Below, piece after piece: positions 9,259-16,925 of a stretch of 40,878 bases of DNA. Source of the DNA: Microcaldota archaeon (GTDB lineage Archaea; Iainarchaeota; Iainarchaeia; JAADDC01); contig JALVAT010000004.1 of assembly GCA_027011045.1 (NCBI GenBank), positions 1-40,878 on the forward strand, in the 5' to 3' direction. The notes beneath the pieces are model-generated. The model had not been told where the DNA came from. It was given only the letters and a program-made list of their open reading frames with translations, and did no database searches. The position numbers and the translations under genes were made by a program. The stretch's first letter is position 1, and each line of letters starts with the position of its first letter.

Positions 9259-9271
9259 CGAAAAATTTTCG
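9259..9271 (-). promoter_or_regulatory. A/T-rich inverted repeat between UPF0147 and DP1
   Basis: A perfect CGAAAA-A-TTTTCG palindrome (6+1+6) ends next to the UPF0147 stop codon and lies 44-56 nt upstream of the DP1 start. It could be a promoter element or a regulator-binding site for polB-polC. Its role is not determined. Confidence 0.25.
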
Positions 9272-9535
9272 CTAACCCTTTATTTTCTCCCTGTAGCTCT
9301 CAAGAGCGCCCATAATCTGCCAAACCTGCGTGCGCGTGTGCATTGGCATGTTTATGTCATTGCTGGCTTCGTCAAGCAGATAAATAGCCTCGGTAACGTT
9401 GACAACAGGGTCTCCTTCCTTCTTGAGCACGAGTTCCTTGGCCTGAGCAACGGCGCGCCGTATGTTGCGCGGAACGGAGCTGTCGTTTATGATATCGTCC
9501 ATAATTTGAACCACAGCCTCAATGTCACTCTCCAT
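9272..9535 (-). CDS. UPF0147 family protein
   Basis: A small helical protein of 87 residues that matches the archaeal UPF0147 family. The recognisable features are an early IMDDIINDSSVPRNIRRA segment and a later VTEAIYLLDEASNDINMP segment. Its molecular function is not established. It overlaps the NOG1 stop by 11 bp and lies in the NOG1-UPF0147-DP1-DP2 run. That places it in a ribosome-biogenesis and replication context but does not define a role. The ribosome binding site is a GGGGTGG just upstream of the ATG. The stop is TAG. Confidence 0.88.
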   Translation of the reverse strand: MESDIEAVVQIMDDIINDSSVPRNIRRAVAQAKELVLKKEGDPVVNVTEAIYLLDEASNDINMPMHTRTQVWQIMGALESYREKIKG

Positions 9536-10490
9536 GGTACCACCCCAGGGTCTTCAGTATTTCCGCGCGAAGACGCTCCACGCCCTCTCCCGTGAGGGCT
9601 GATATGGGCAGCGCCCCCAGCTCATCCGCGAGCTGCCGCGCAGCCTGCGGCGCCGCGTCCAACTTGTTGACCACCACGAGAACGGGCGCCCGAATAAGAT
9701 CCCTTACCTTAGTTAATAAATCCCTTTGCTCTTGGAGATCCTGCAGCGGATCGAAGATAAAGACTACAACGTCTGCAAGCTCCCTCAGCGCGGCAATTGC
9801 CTTTTTCTCCTCTGGCTTCATCTCCTCGACGGGTCGATCCAGTAGCCCGGGCGTGTCAATAACCTGGAACCGCTTGAAATGGTGCTCAAAATGCCCTATG
9901 CGGATCTCCTTCGTCGTAAAGGGATACGGCGCGATCTCTGGTTCTGAACCGGTCAGGGCACGGAGCAAGGTGCTTTTGCCAACGTTCGGAAAGCCCGCGA
10001 GGACAATGGTCTGCTCGTCCCTGCGTATCTTGGGCAGCCGCCGAAGGGCCCTGTACATCTTGCCGACCTCGCGGAAGACGCCGCGGTTCTTCTCAAGCAC
10101 GTCCCAAACACGGCCGAGATATGCACGCCTTATGCGAAGCAGCTGGCCCCTGGACTTTGCCTGCGTTATCTGGAAGAGGGCATCGTCGCGAATTGCCGCC
10201 AGCACGCGAGTAAGAGCGGATATCTGGCCAAGCTTCCTCTTCAAGGAGTCTATGGGCATGTGGGCCTCGAGCATCGCCCTGTGAAACGGGTGAAGGCTCT
10301 CAAGATCGGGGAACCTGCGGACAATACTATTCAACTCCTGTGCAAAGGCCTTGTCGTACTGCTTTATGCGAATATGCTCCAACTTCCGGAGTTTCTCGAT
10401 GTTAGAGGGCCCAGGAAGCTTCACGGTTCCCATATACTTGTTAACCCGCCGTATCACCTTGCCGTAGAGAGTATCGATATCAAAAGCCAT
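9525..10490 (-). CDS. NOG1-type GTPase (ribosome biogenesis)
   Basis: A 321-residue GTPase of the OBG/NOG1 family, in eukaryotes required for 60S ribosome assembly. The N-terminal helical domain (about 1-160) is the NOG1-specific region. The G domain follows with G1 GFPNVGKST near residue 170, switch region PYPFTTK, G3 DTPGLLD and G4 NKLD. The C-terminus is short, as usual for archaeal forms. The gene starts inside the end of the DUF131 gene (10454-10490 overlap) and ends inside UPF0147, indicating one transcript with the downstream DNA polymerase genes. Confidence 0.94.
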   Translation of the reverse strand: MAFDIDTLYGKVIRRVNKYMGTVKLPGPSNIEKLRKLEHIRIKQYDKAFAQELNSIVRRFPDLESLHPFHRAMLEAHMPIDSLKRKLGQISALTRVLAAIRDDALFQITQAKSRGQLLRIRRAYLGRVWDVLEKNRGVFREVGKMYRALRRLPKIRRDEQTIVLAGFPNVGKSTLLRALTGSEPEIAPYPFTTKEIRIGHFEHHFKRFQVIDTPGLLDRPVEEMKPEEKKAIAALRELADVVVFIFDPLQDLQEQRDLLTKVRDLIRAPVLVVVNKLDAAPQAARQLADELGALPISALTGEGVERLRAEILKTLGWYHGE

Positions 10491-10699
10491 ACTACCACCA
10501 CCGCCAGCCCCGCCATGAGCGCGAGGAATGCGGAGCGTCGATCCGTTGCAAAAACGAGCGGAATTGGCCCGATAAACACAACGGCGGCGCCATGCACCTC
10601 TCCGGAGCGTGAAGCGGATAGCAATTCAACTAACAGCCCGATAGCAATAAAAAGCATTCCCAATATTATTAGCACCGTTCCACCAGCAGTCAAATCCAT
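10454..10699 (-). CDS. DUF131 (TIGR00304-type) small membrane protein
   Basis: A small protein of 81 residues (88 if started at 10720) with two hydrophobic segments. Between them is the family's IGPIPLVFATDRRS motif, typical of archaeal DUF131 proteins of unknown function. The start is uncertain. An ATG at 10720 would overlap the secF start codon on the other strand, an ATG at 10699 gives a more usual N-terminus, and a GTG at 10675 is also possible. Its 3' end overlaps NOG1 by 37 bp, so it is probably the first gene of the NOG1-PolD operon. Confidence 0.75.
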   Translation of the reverse strand: MDLTAGGTVLIILGMLFIAIGLLVELLSASRSGEVHGAAVVFIGPIPLVFATDRRSAFLALMAGLAVVVVWLLISILSTAR

Positions 10700-10718
10700 G
10701 CGATCACCGGGTGTTCTC

Positions 10719-11684
10719 ATGGCGTTCGAAGGGCTTTACCGGAAGCACTACAAGATCCTCTGGTTAATACCCGCTATTCTATTTGTCGCAAACGTATTTA
10801 TCGCGTTTGTGTACCCGGGCATAAAACTCGGTGTAGACTTCCGCGGAGGTATCCTCGTATCCTTTGCCTCCGACAAGCCAGTGCCTGCAGACAAGCTTGC
10901 CGCCGCAGTGAAGGCAGCAACAGGCGTGGCTGAAGTCACCGTGGTCCCAACGGAGAGCTTTGGAACGGGACCGCGCTATGGCGGAATAGTGGAGGTTGTA
11001 TACCCCGAAAACATAAAGCTGGTCCCCGAATCAAACGTCCAGACGCCACAGCTAACGGCTGGCACGGGAAGCGAGCTGACCGCAGACCAGTTTAAGCAGA
11101 AGGTCCTCGAGGCGATAAAGAAGGTCGTTCCCGACGCGCAGAACATCGTGATCCAGGACGTCACCCCCGCCATAGGGAGCACCTTCTGGAACAAGGCAAT
11201 GAACATGGCAATATGGGCCTTCGTGCTCATGGCCATATCCGTCTTTGCATTCTTCAGGAAGGGCATCCCCACGGCAATTATGATCGGTTCCGCAATATTT
11301 GACCTCATAGGGATGCTCGCCCTCATGGCGCTCTTCAACATCCCGCTTAACCTCGACACGATAACGATCCTCCTGATGATGGTTGGTTACTCCATCGACA
11401 CGGACATCGTTCTATCCACGCACCTGCTCAAGCGTACAAAGAGCGAGGAGGGAGACGAGTTCTCGCGCGCCGCAAGGGCTGCCACCACAGGACTTCACAT
11501 GAGCGGAACAACGCTCGTGGCAATGCTCTTTATCCTCGCAGTGGGATACCTCACGAGAAACCTCGCGGTTATGCGCGTAGGTGCCGTGATGATCTTCGGT
11601 GTGCTCGCAGACATCGTCATAACGTGGTTCCTCAACGCACCTGTAATGATTACGTGGGTGAGAAAGCATGCATCCGCTGCTTAA
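10719..11684 (+). CDS. secF: Protein-export membrane protein SecF
   Basis: SecF forms with SecD the accessory complex that uses the proton gradient to help proteins through the Sec translocon. The 321-residue protein has a first membrane segment (about 12-32), the LGVDFRGGILVSF motif after it, a soluble loop (about 45-145) and five further segments. The NLDTITILLMMVGYSIDTDIV signature is near residue 215-235. The secF-secD order is the usual archaeal arrangement. The ATG at 10719 nearly coincides with a possible divergent start of the DUF131 gene. The promoter must lie within that gene's 5' part, and the nearest A/T-rich stretch is at about 10661-10671. secD begins within the last 17 bases. 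Confidence 0.95.
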   Translation: MAFEGLYRKHYKILWLIPAILFVANVFIAFVYPGIKLGVDFRGGILVSFASDKPVPADKLAAAVKAATGVAEVTVVPTESFGTGPRYGGIVEVVYPENIKLVPESNVQTPQLTAGTGSELTADQFKQKVLEAIKKVVPDAQNIVIQDVTPAIGSTFWNKAMNMAIWAFVLMAISVFAFFRKGIPTAIMIGSAIFDLIGMLALMALFNIPLNLDTITILLMMVGYSIDTDIVLSTHLLKRTKSEEGDEFSRAARAATTGLHMSGTTLVAMLFILAVGYLTRNLAVMRVGAVMIFGVLADIVITWFLNAPVMITWVRKHASAA

Positions 11685-13233
11685 GAGCTGGAGGGTAAGG
11701 CTGCTCATCATATCTGTGCTAATCGCTGCCCTGCTCATTGTGTTCAGGGGAGTGCAGTTTGGCATCGACTTCAAGGGTGGTTCCGTCCTCATCTTCCAGT
11801 TCGACAGACCGCTGACACCGCAGGAAATGCAGCAGGCGGTGCTCATTATAGAGAAGCGTTTGAACTGGACAGGACTCAGCAGCGTGCGGGTCCGCGGATG
11901 GGGAGACCAGCAGGTAGTCATAGAGCTTAGCACGGACAATCCGCAGGAGATCCAGCGTATTAAGGAATCAGTCCTTCGCCAGGGCAAGTTCGAGGCGGTA
12001 GTAGACCAGAAGGTAGTCCTGACGGGCAAGGACATTGCGGCGGTTAAGCCCCCCATCATAACGCCGGCGGAGATCGGCTACACGTGGAAACTCCCCTTCG
12101 TGCTCACACCGGAGGGCGTCAAAAGGTTCTACACGGGTGTACACGGCAAGTGCACCCCCGACGGCCGCTGCGCGTACGTGTTCATGTACATTGACAGGCC
12201 CGTGGGGAAGGTGCTCCTCATTCCAAAGGACATCGCCCAGGAGGAAAACGTTCTAACAACCATTCCCGAGCTCAAGGCAGTAGAACAGGCACCCGCCGAC
12301 CAGCGGATCCCGATGGTAGAGTTCCTCAAAAACGCAGGTCTGAAGAAGTGGTTTATCGTAGACAGGAACTTTAACCCGCAGGTACTCCTGGAGCTGAACG
12401 CCCCTGTGATCCTTGCACCGGAGGAGAACTACCTTGTCCCATTCCTCCAGGAGCACAACATACCGTACACCCTCGTACCAAAACAGCCCGGGGAATCTTG
12501 GATATGGGCAGCCACGAACCTGCGATCCGTGGTGCACCTCACGCCCGACGTAACCAACGTGACCCCCGAGCACGCGAGCAACGAGCTCGTGATCACGGGA
12601 TGGGCAAAGAACTACGAGGACGCAAAGCAGAAGACCGAGACCCTCAGGATCATACTCGAGTCCGGAGCTCTTCCGGCGGGGCTGCAGCTCGTATCTGAGC
12701 GCAGAATACCGGCAAAGTACGGAGAACAGGCGTTCTACACGTTCCTCATCACGATATTCCTGGCGATGATTGCGGTGTCCATATACGTGGCCACCCGATA
12801 CAAGGACCTGCGCATCGCCGTACCCATAAGCATCACGGTCTTCTCTGAGATCGTGATGATCTTCGGGTTCGCGGCCCTAATCGGCTGGAGGATCGACATA
12901 CCGTCCATGATCGGTATCATCGCATCCACGGGTACCGGCGTGGACGACCAGATCGTCATTACGGATGAGGTGCTGCACGGCGGTGCCAAGCGCGAGGAGA
13001 AAGAAAGGGAGACCGGCGAGAAGAAGAGCATATGGAAGAAGATTCGCCGTGCGTTCTTCATCGTCTGGGCAACGGCCAGCGCGCTCATCATGGCCATGCT
13101 GCCCGTGCTCTTCTCGGGCATACCTACGCTCGTAGGATTCGCCCTGACGACGATAGTGGGTGTGCTCGTGGGCGTGTTGATCACAAGGCCCGCCTTCGGA
13201 GAGATCATCCGCTACGTCGTTTCCAGGAAGTGA
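11668..13233 (+). CDS. secD: Protein-export membrane protein SecD
   Basis: Partner of SecF in the membrane. The 521-residue protein has an N-terminal transmembrane segment followed by the FGIDFKGGSVLIF motif. A large extracytoplasmic region (about 45-350) includes the P1-like domain, and a C-terminal bundle of five membrane segments follows. The GIIASTGTGVDDQIVITDE motif is near residue 415-435 and is the conserved TM4 signature. A charged cytoplasmic loop (KREEKERETGEKKSIWKK) lies between the last segments. The ATG lies inside the end of secF and is preceded by GGTGAG. Its stop overlaps the putative start of the signal peptidase gene. Confidence 0.95.
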   Translation: MHPLLKSWRVRLLIISVLIAALLIVFRGVQFGIDFKGGSVLIFQFDRPLTPQEMQQAVLIIEKRLNWTGLSSVRVRGWGDQQVVIELSTDNPQEIQRIKESVLRQGKFEAVVDQKVVLTGKDIAAVKPPIITPAEIGYTWKLPFVLTPEGVKRFYTGVHGKCTPDGRCAYVFMYIDRPVGKVLLIPKDIAQEENVLTTIPELKAVEQAPADQRIPMVEFLKNAGLKKWFIVDRNFNPQVLLELNAPVILAPEENYLVPFLQEHNIPYTLVPKQPGESWIWAATNLRSVVHLTPDVTNVTPEHASNELVITGWAKNYEDAKQKTETLRIILESGALPAGLQLVSERRIPAKYGEQAFYTFLITIFLAMIAVSIYVATRYKDLRIAVPISITVFSEIVMIFGFAALIGWRIDIPSMIGIIASTGTGVDDQIVITDEVLHGGAKREEKERETGEKKSIWKKIRRAFFIVWATASALIMAMLPVLFSGIPTLVGFALTTIVGVLVGVLITRPAFGEIIRYVVSRK

Positions 13234-13928
13234 GGCCGTTGCTCCAGCGCCTCGATCCTTTTTTTTGGTTTGACAAGTTCTGGTTCCGCTACGTGGGAAG
13301 GCCGAAGACCGCGGGGGAAGAAGCGGTATACTTCATAGCAGAGGTTTTCTACGCAATACTTGTGGCGTACCTTATGTACCTTCTCCTCGGGTTAATACTG
13401 CACACGCCGAGACCCGCGGTAATCGTCGCATCCCAGTCCATGGAGCCCACCCTTTGGCCAGGGGACATCGCCATCGTAGAGGGGGTTCTTCCGAGCGACA
13501 TAAAAGCGCCAGAGGTAGATGTGAATGCCAAGCTCAGGGATACGCCCCTGGACAGAACGCCAATAAAGGTGCTCAGGGAAGGCGTTAAGACGGTGGGCTT
13601 CCTCGTAAATGGGAAGAAGATCTCCCTGGAGCGTAACGGAGACATAATCGTATACTACAACGACGTGTACCGAAAGGATATCATTCACCGGGCCGTTCTG
13701 AAGATCAAGGCCGCAGATGGCTGGTTCTTCCTAACGAAGGGGGACAACGAGGCAACAAATCCGGCAATAGATGAGGACTGCGACGTGGGGCTCTGCATAT
13801 ACCCGTATCCCGTTCCGGCAGACCATGTGCTTGGCAAGGTGATCTTCGTTATCCCCAGAATCGGAATAATAAAGCTCTGGATAGCGGAACTCATGAGCGG
13901 CAAGCCGCTAACACCGCTGCACATATAA
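13230..13928 (+). CDS. Type I signal peptidase, archaeal/ER type (Ser-His)
   Basis: Removes signal peptides from secreted proteins on the outer face of the membrane. With a GTG start at 13230 the protein has 232 residues. A membrane segment (about 33-58) is followed by SQSMEPTL with the nucleophile S70. RKDIIHR carries H153, the His that replaces the bacterial Lys in archaeal and ER-type enzymes. The GDNEATNP box (171-178) supplies the conserved Asp. An inserted, charged segment lies between S70 and H153. GTG 13230 overlaps the secD stop (GTGA). A TTG at 13239 is the other candidate, and neither has an ideal ribosome binding site. Its position directly after secF-secD places translocation and cleavage in one operon. 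Confidence 0.9.
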   Translation: MRPLLQRLDPFFWFDKFWFRYVGRPKTAGEEAVYFIAEVFYAILVAYLMYLLLGLILHTPRPAVIVASQSMEPTLWPGDIAIVEGVLPSDIKAPEVDVNAKLRDTPLDRTPIKVLREGVKTVGFLVNGKKISLERNGDIIVYYNDVYRKDIIHRAVLKIKAADGWFFLTKGDNEATNPAIDEDCDVGLCIYPYPVPADHVLGKVIFVIPRIGIIKLWIAELMSGKPLTPLHI

Positions 13929-13941
13929 AAGAAGGGGGAAA

Positions 13942-14217
13942 TCACTGTTTCTGGAGCTCGTCAAAGGCAGTGCGGAATAGAATAAGGTCTGCCTTCGCCT
14001 TCTCGACTGCAGATTTGAGCAGCTCCCTTGGAGAGCCCTCCTTGGCGCGGAGGTAAAGGTACACCTTGCCCTCGAGGGGGTGGCCCGTGCGTATGGCCAC
14101 AAAGTCAACGCGATCGTCGTCCACAAGGTAAGACTTCACCAGGTACGGGATGGTCTTATCTCCGTAGATCTCGAGCTCCAGCTCGTTCCCTTCGTCCTTG
14201 AGCACGTGAATTTCCAT
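13942..14217 (-). CDS. rpoL: DNA-directed RNA polymerase subunit L (Rpb11-like)
   Basis: RpoL pairs with RpoD in the archaeal RNA polymerase assembly platform. The 91-residue protein shows the family pattern: an N-terminal EGNELELEI strand, a YLVKSYLVDDDRVDFVAI region, then GHPLEGKVYLYLRAKEG. A C-terminal helix carries SPRELLKSAVEKAK. The usual HTLAN-type motif is replaced by TIPYLVK, so this is a somewhat divergent member. The ribosome binding site GAGGTGAT overlaps the stop codon of csl4. The csl4-rpoL order is common in archaea. Confidence 0.9.
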   Translation of the reverse strand: MEIHVLKDEGNELELEIYGDKTIPYLVKSYLVDDDRVDFVAIRTGHPLEGKVYLYLRAKEGSPRELLKSAVEKAKADLILFRTAFDELQKQ

Positions 14218-14221
14218 ACAA

Positions 14222-14788
14222 TCACCTCGGGAGAACGGGGTTGCCGTAGTCCTCCGCTATCTTGCGTTTCACGGTGAGCTTGCACCGCGGGCAGTAAAGC
14301 GCGGCACCCCTGCGAACAAGGGGCCTGCGGCACTTGGGACAGTATGCCTTGATGACGCCGAAGCGAGAACCCTCCGTGGAGAGATCCACGTAGAAACGCT
14401 TCTGGATCTTGAGAATCTTGGCGCGGATCCAGTCGCCAACGCCAAACTCATCCCGAACGGTCTTCACAAAACCCCTTCGAATGTTCGCAATACGGATCGT
14501 GGACAGCCGAGAGGGGGGGACCAGGCGAAAACGGCGGGTGTTGTAGGGGAATAGCTCCACAACAGCGTACTTATCGTAAACCTGGACAATTCTACCGTAG
14601 ACGATGGATCCCACGACGTTGCGGCGGGGGATCTTGCGCGGGGAGTCGATGCGCACCTCTCGCTCGATCTGATCAAACTTGGGCTCGCCCACCACGGCGG
14701 CAAACACTTCGCCGTCACGCTCGTAGGCGCCCACACCGGGCATAAACTCCTCTGCAATTGCGATGTGCTCGCCAGGGGTTACTACCAA
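14222..14788 (-). CDS. csl4: Exosome RNA-binding subunit Csl4
   Basis: Cap subunit of the archaeal RNA exosome. The 188-residue protein has an N-terminal domain with a TPGEHIAIAEEFMPG segment and GEVFAA. A central S1 RNA-binding domain (about 60-140) reads NVVGSIVYGRIVQV at its start. A C-terminal zinc ribbon has CPKCRRP and CPRCKLT (about 150-175). The start is TTG at 14788, placed by a GAGGTGATCCC ribosome binding site immediately upstream. It lies between a small unknown gene and rpoL with very short gaps, suggesting a three-gene operon. Confidence 0.94.
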   Translation of the reverse strand: MVVTPGEHIAIAEEFMPGVGAYERDGEVFAAVVGEPKFDQIEREVRIDSPRKIPRRNVVGSIVYGRIVQVYDKYAVVELFPYNTRRFRLVPPSRLSTIRIANIRRGFVKTVRDEFGVGDWIRAKILKIQKRFYVDLSTEGSRFGVIKAYCPKCRRPLVRRGAALYCPRCKLTVKRKIAEDYGNPVLPR

Positions 14789-14797
14789 GGGATCACC

Positions 14798-15097
14798 TCA
14801 CTCGTTGTTGGTAAGAAGCTCTGATAGCACGTCCTTTGCCTTGACGGGGCCCTTGGACTCGGACTTTGCCTCAGCAACCTTGTGGGCAACGGGGGCGGCG
14901 CTGCGCTCCACGTGAGGAGCAACGGAGGAGCCCATAATGTCAAGGATCTCGCCCAGCTCTGTATAGACGTGGTCCACCATCTTCTGAAGCATCTCGGCGC
15001 TCCCGGAGACGTCTCCGTGGACCATGTCCTTGAGAAGCGTGACGAGCTCAAAAAGACCCTCCAGGCGGCCGCGCACATAGGACATATCAGTAGCCAT
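14798..15097 (-). CDS. Hypothetical small helical protein heading the csl4-rpoL operon
   Basis: 99 residues, not recognised. Residues 1-60 look like two amphipathic helices joined at a GDVSGS turn. The remainder is an Ala/Lys/Glu/Ser-rich flexible stretch ending in a short acidic helix (VLSELLTNNE). There is no cysteine, signal peptide or membrane segment. The ATG at 15097 lies 25 nt downstream of a strong A/T box and has no Shine-Dalgarno sequence, so it probably begins a leaderless mRNA that continues 9 bp later into csl4 and then rpoL. A role connected with RNA decay or transcription is only guilt by association. Confidence 0.75.
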   Translation of the reverse strand: MATDMSYVRGRLEGLFELVTLLKDMVHGDVSGSAEMLQKMVDHVYTELGEILDIMGSSVAPHVERSAAPVAHKVAEAKSESKGPVKAKDVLSELLTNNE

Positions 15098-15116
15098 GCA
15101 AAGAAGAGGAAGGGGG

Positions 15117-15126
15117 ATTTTAAAAA
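15117..15126. promoter_or_regulatory. Symmetric TATA box between divergent genes at 15097 (-) and 15146 (+)
   Basis: The plus strand reads ATTTTAAAAA and the minus strand TTTTTAAAAT. The centre (15121.5) is 24.5 nt from the minus-strand ATG and 24.5 nt from the plus-strand GTG at 15146. Neither start has a well-placed Shine-Dalgarno sequence at that spacing. This is consistent with one box directing two leaderless transcripts. Confidence 0.55.
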
Positions 15127-15145
15127 CGTGGTAGCAGTGGTTATC

Positions 15146-15943
15146 GTGGTCTTTGAGTACCTCTTCGGCGCAAGGGACGTCGAAGGGCGCCCTCTGCTCA
15201 TGTTCGTGGCAGGGCTCATCTATTCTCTAATTTCCGTACCCCTGGCGCTCTATTTCAGGTCAGACGCGGCAAGTAGCCTTGCAGTAAGCCTAACGACGAT
15301 TGCAGCAGTACCCCTCATCCTCAGGATCATAGACTTCGAGGCGGATATGCTTGATCTCTACCCCGGAAGCGTCATAACGAGGGAAATCCGCGTAATCGGG
15401 CTGTTCATGTGGTTCTTCTTTGGGCTCGTGGCGGGCTACACCATTGCGTACCTTAGCGTGGGCCCAGCACAGTTTCAGCGCGTGGCCAGCCTCCAGCTGA
15501 GCGACATCGCCTTTGCAATATCCGTCAGGAGCGCTATAACGGGTAATGCGCTGTTTCCAGGGCCCATGGGCCCAATATTCTGGCACAACCTGCGCGTTTA
15601 CGTAACGGGAATCGTTCTCTCGTTCATATACGGAACGGGAGGTGTGTTTATACTATCCTGGAACGCGTCCGTAGTAAGCGCGCTGCTCGCAAGCCAGATC
15701 TACAGCACAGGATCCGTAATAAGTGGTATCGCCAGATTCCTCGGCATACTACCCCACGGCATCATAGAATATAGCGCATACATCATTGGGGGCTTCGCAG
15801 CGGCGCTCATCTCGCTGGTCATACTACAGAGAGGATGGAACAGGCAGCTCATGCTTGACGCGATTATATTCATGCTCTCTGGGATCGTGCTGCTCTACAT
15901 AGCGGCGGCGGTGGAGTCAACCCTTATTATCGCTGCCGGATGA
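15146..15943 (+). CDS. SpoIIM-like (COG1300-type) integral membrane protein
   Basis: A 265-residue membrane protein of the stage II sporulation M family. The family is widespread in archaea, where it has no link to sporulation and no established activity. The N-terminus VVFEYLFGARDVEGRP followed by a membrane segment matches archaeal members. The FWHNLRVYVTGIVLSFIYGTGG stretch and the later LPHGIIEYSAYIIGGF motif are the family signature. About six membrane segments are visible. The GTG at 15146 is chosen because homologues begin near this point and a TATA box lies 24.5 nt upstream. GTG at 15128 or 15137 would lengthen it. The 3' end overlaps the stomatin gene by 27 bp (convergent). Confidence 0.8.
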   Translation: MVFEYLFGARDVEGRPLLMFVAGLIYSLISVPLALYFRSDAASSLAVSLTTIAAVPLILRIIDFEADMLDLYPGSVITREIRVIGLFMWFFFGLVAGYTIAYLSVGPAQFQRVASLQLSDIAFAISVRSAITGNALFPGPMGPIFWHNLRVYVTGIVLSFIYGTGGVFILSWNASVVSALLASQIYSTGSVISGIARFLGILPHGIIEYSAYIIGGFAAALISLVILQRGWNRQLMLDAIIFMLSGIVLLYIAAAVESTLIIAAG

Positions 15944-16891
15944 ACCCTTGCTCCTTTCCTCGAGCATTTTCTTGAAGGCGTCCAGCAGATAGGCGTACTT
16001 CCCCTCGAGATCCTGCTCCACCTTCTTCGGGCTGACCGCACCACCAAGGGCCGCAGATATGCTCTGCGCAAGGGTGGAAATCTCCAGGGGCAGGATGAAC
16101 TTCGTGGACTTGCCCTCTGCAATCTTTTCCAAAGCGCGAATGTAGTAGTAGGCGAGCACCCTATCATCAAGTCCAGTGGCAGCAGCCTTCACCGCCTCTA
16201 TCTTTATGCGTTCGGCCTCCGCCTGTTGCTGTGCTGCCAGCTTCTGCTGCTCTGCCTCCCTGTAACGGTGCATGGCCTTGATAAGCCCCTCCGGGAGCTG
16301 CACGTTCTTCAGCTCTACGGAAACGACCTCCACACCCCACTCCCGAGCAATCTGCTGAAGCTCCTTGCGAAGCTGGTCATTGATCTTGTCCACGTTGGAT
16401 ATAATCTCGCTGGCCGTCATCCGACCCGCAACCTCACGGATTGTGGACTCCACGAAGAGGATGGCGGCGGATTTGTAGTCCTCCACGTTCAGAACCGCCT
16501 TTGCAGGATCAATGACGCGCAGATAGATAACCGCATCTATGACAACTTCGATGTTATCCTTTGTTATGACGGTCTGGGGCTTCACGTCGAGTGTCTGGGT
16601 TCGAAGGTCCACGCGCACGTAGCTCTCAATGCCCGGAAGTATGATCACCCATCCGGGGCCGCGAACGCCCACGAACTTCCCGAAGCGAAAGACAACGGCG
16701 CGCTCATACTCCTTAAGCTGAAGGAGAACGGGATACTTGAGCGACAGGTAAACAAGAAGCACTAGAAGCGCTCCCACGGCCAAGAGAGCCAGCTGATCGT
16801 GAGCAGCTGCGTAAGCGAGCACGGTAACGCCCAGGAGTAGGGCTACGAATACGGCAGAAAAGATGAGGACGCGCATCTTGGCCTCGTCCAT
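15917..16891 (-). CDS. Stomatin/SPFH-domain membrane protein
   Basis: A 324-residue slipin/stomatin-like protein. Two N-terminal hydrophobic segments (about 8-55) are followed by the SPFH domain. This starts LKEYERAVVFRFGKF and contains GPGWVIILPGIESYVRVDLR and an ITKDNIEVVIDAVIYLRV stretch. An Ala/Gln/Glu-rich coiled coil (about 215-245, REAEQQKLAAQQQAEAERIK) comes next, then a C-terminal region ending in a Ser/Gly tail. Such proteins form ring-shaped oligomers that organise membrane patches and often work with NfeD-type proteases. No NfeD gene is adjacent here. The ATG start lies 26.5 nt from a TATA-like box, so it is probably leaderless. Confidence 0.93.
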   Translation of the reverse strand: MDEAKMRVLIFSAVFVALLLGVTVLAYAAAHDQLALLAVGALLVLLVYLSLKYPVLLQLKEYERAVVFRFGKFVGVRGPGWVIILPGIESYVRVDLRTQTLDVKPQTVITKDNIEVVIDAVIYLRVIDPAKAVLNVEDYKSAAILFVESTIREVAGRMTASEIISNVDKINDQLRKELQQIAREWGVEVVSVELKNVQLPEGLIKAMHRYREAEQQKLAAQQQAEAERIKIEAVKAAATGLDDRVLAYYYIRALEKIAEGKSTKFILPLEISTLAQSISAALGGAVSPKKVEQDLEGKYAYLLDAFKKMLEERSKGSSGSDNKG

Positions 16892-16892
16892 G

Positions 16893-16921
16893 CTTAAAAA
16901 GAGGGGGACCCCCTATTTAAT
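16893..16921. promoter_or_regulatory. Overlapping divergent promoters with a GGGGG-A-CCCCC palindrome (stomatin / DUF373)
   Basis: The 34-bp gap holds TATTTAAT (16914-16921), centred 26.5 nt from the minus-strand stomatin ATG. It also holds CTTAAAAA (16893-16900), centred about 29 nt from the plus-strand ATG at 16926. Between them is the inverted repeat AGGGGG-A-CCCCCT (16902-16914). Each box sits next to the other gene's start codon. Confidence 0.45.
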
Positions 16922-16925
16922 TGCA

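Noticed and set aside
13032-13229. Upstream open frame extending the signal peptidase N-terminus
   Set aside because: It runs inside secD in another frame. The family pattern begins after 13230.
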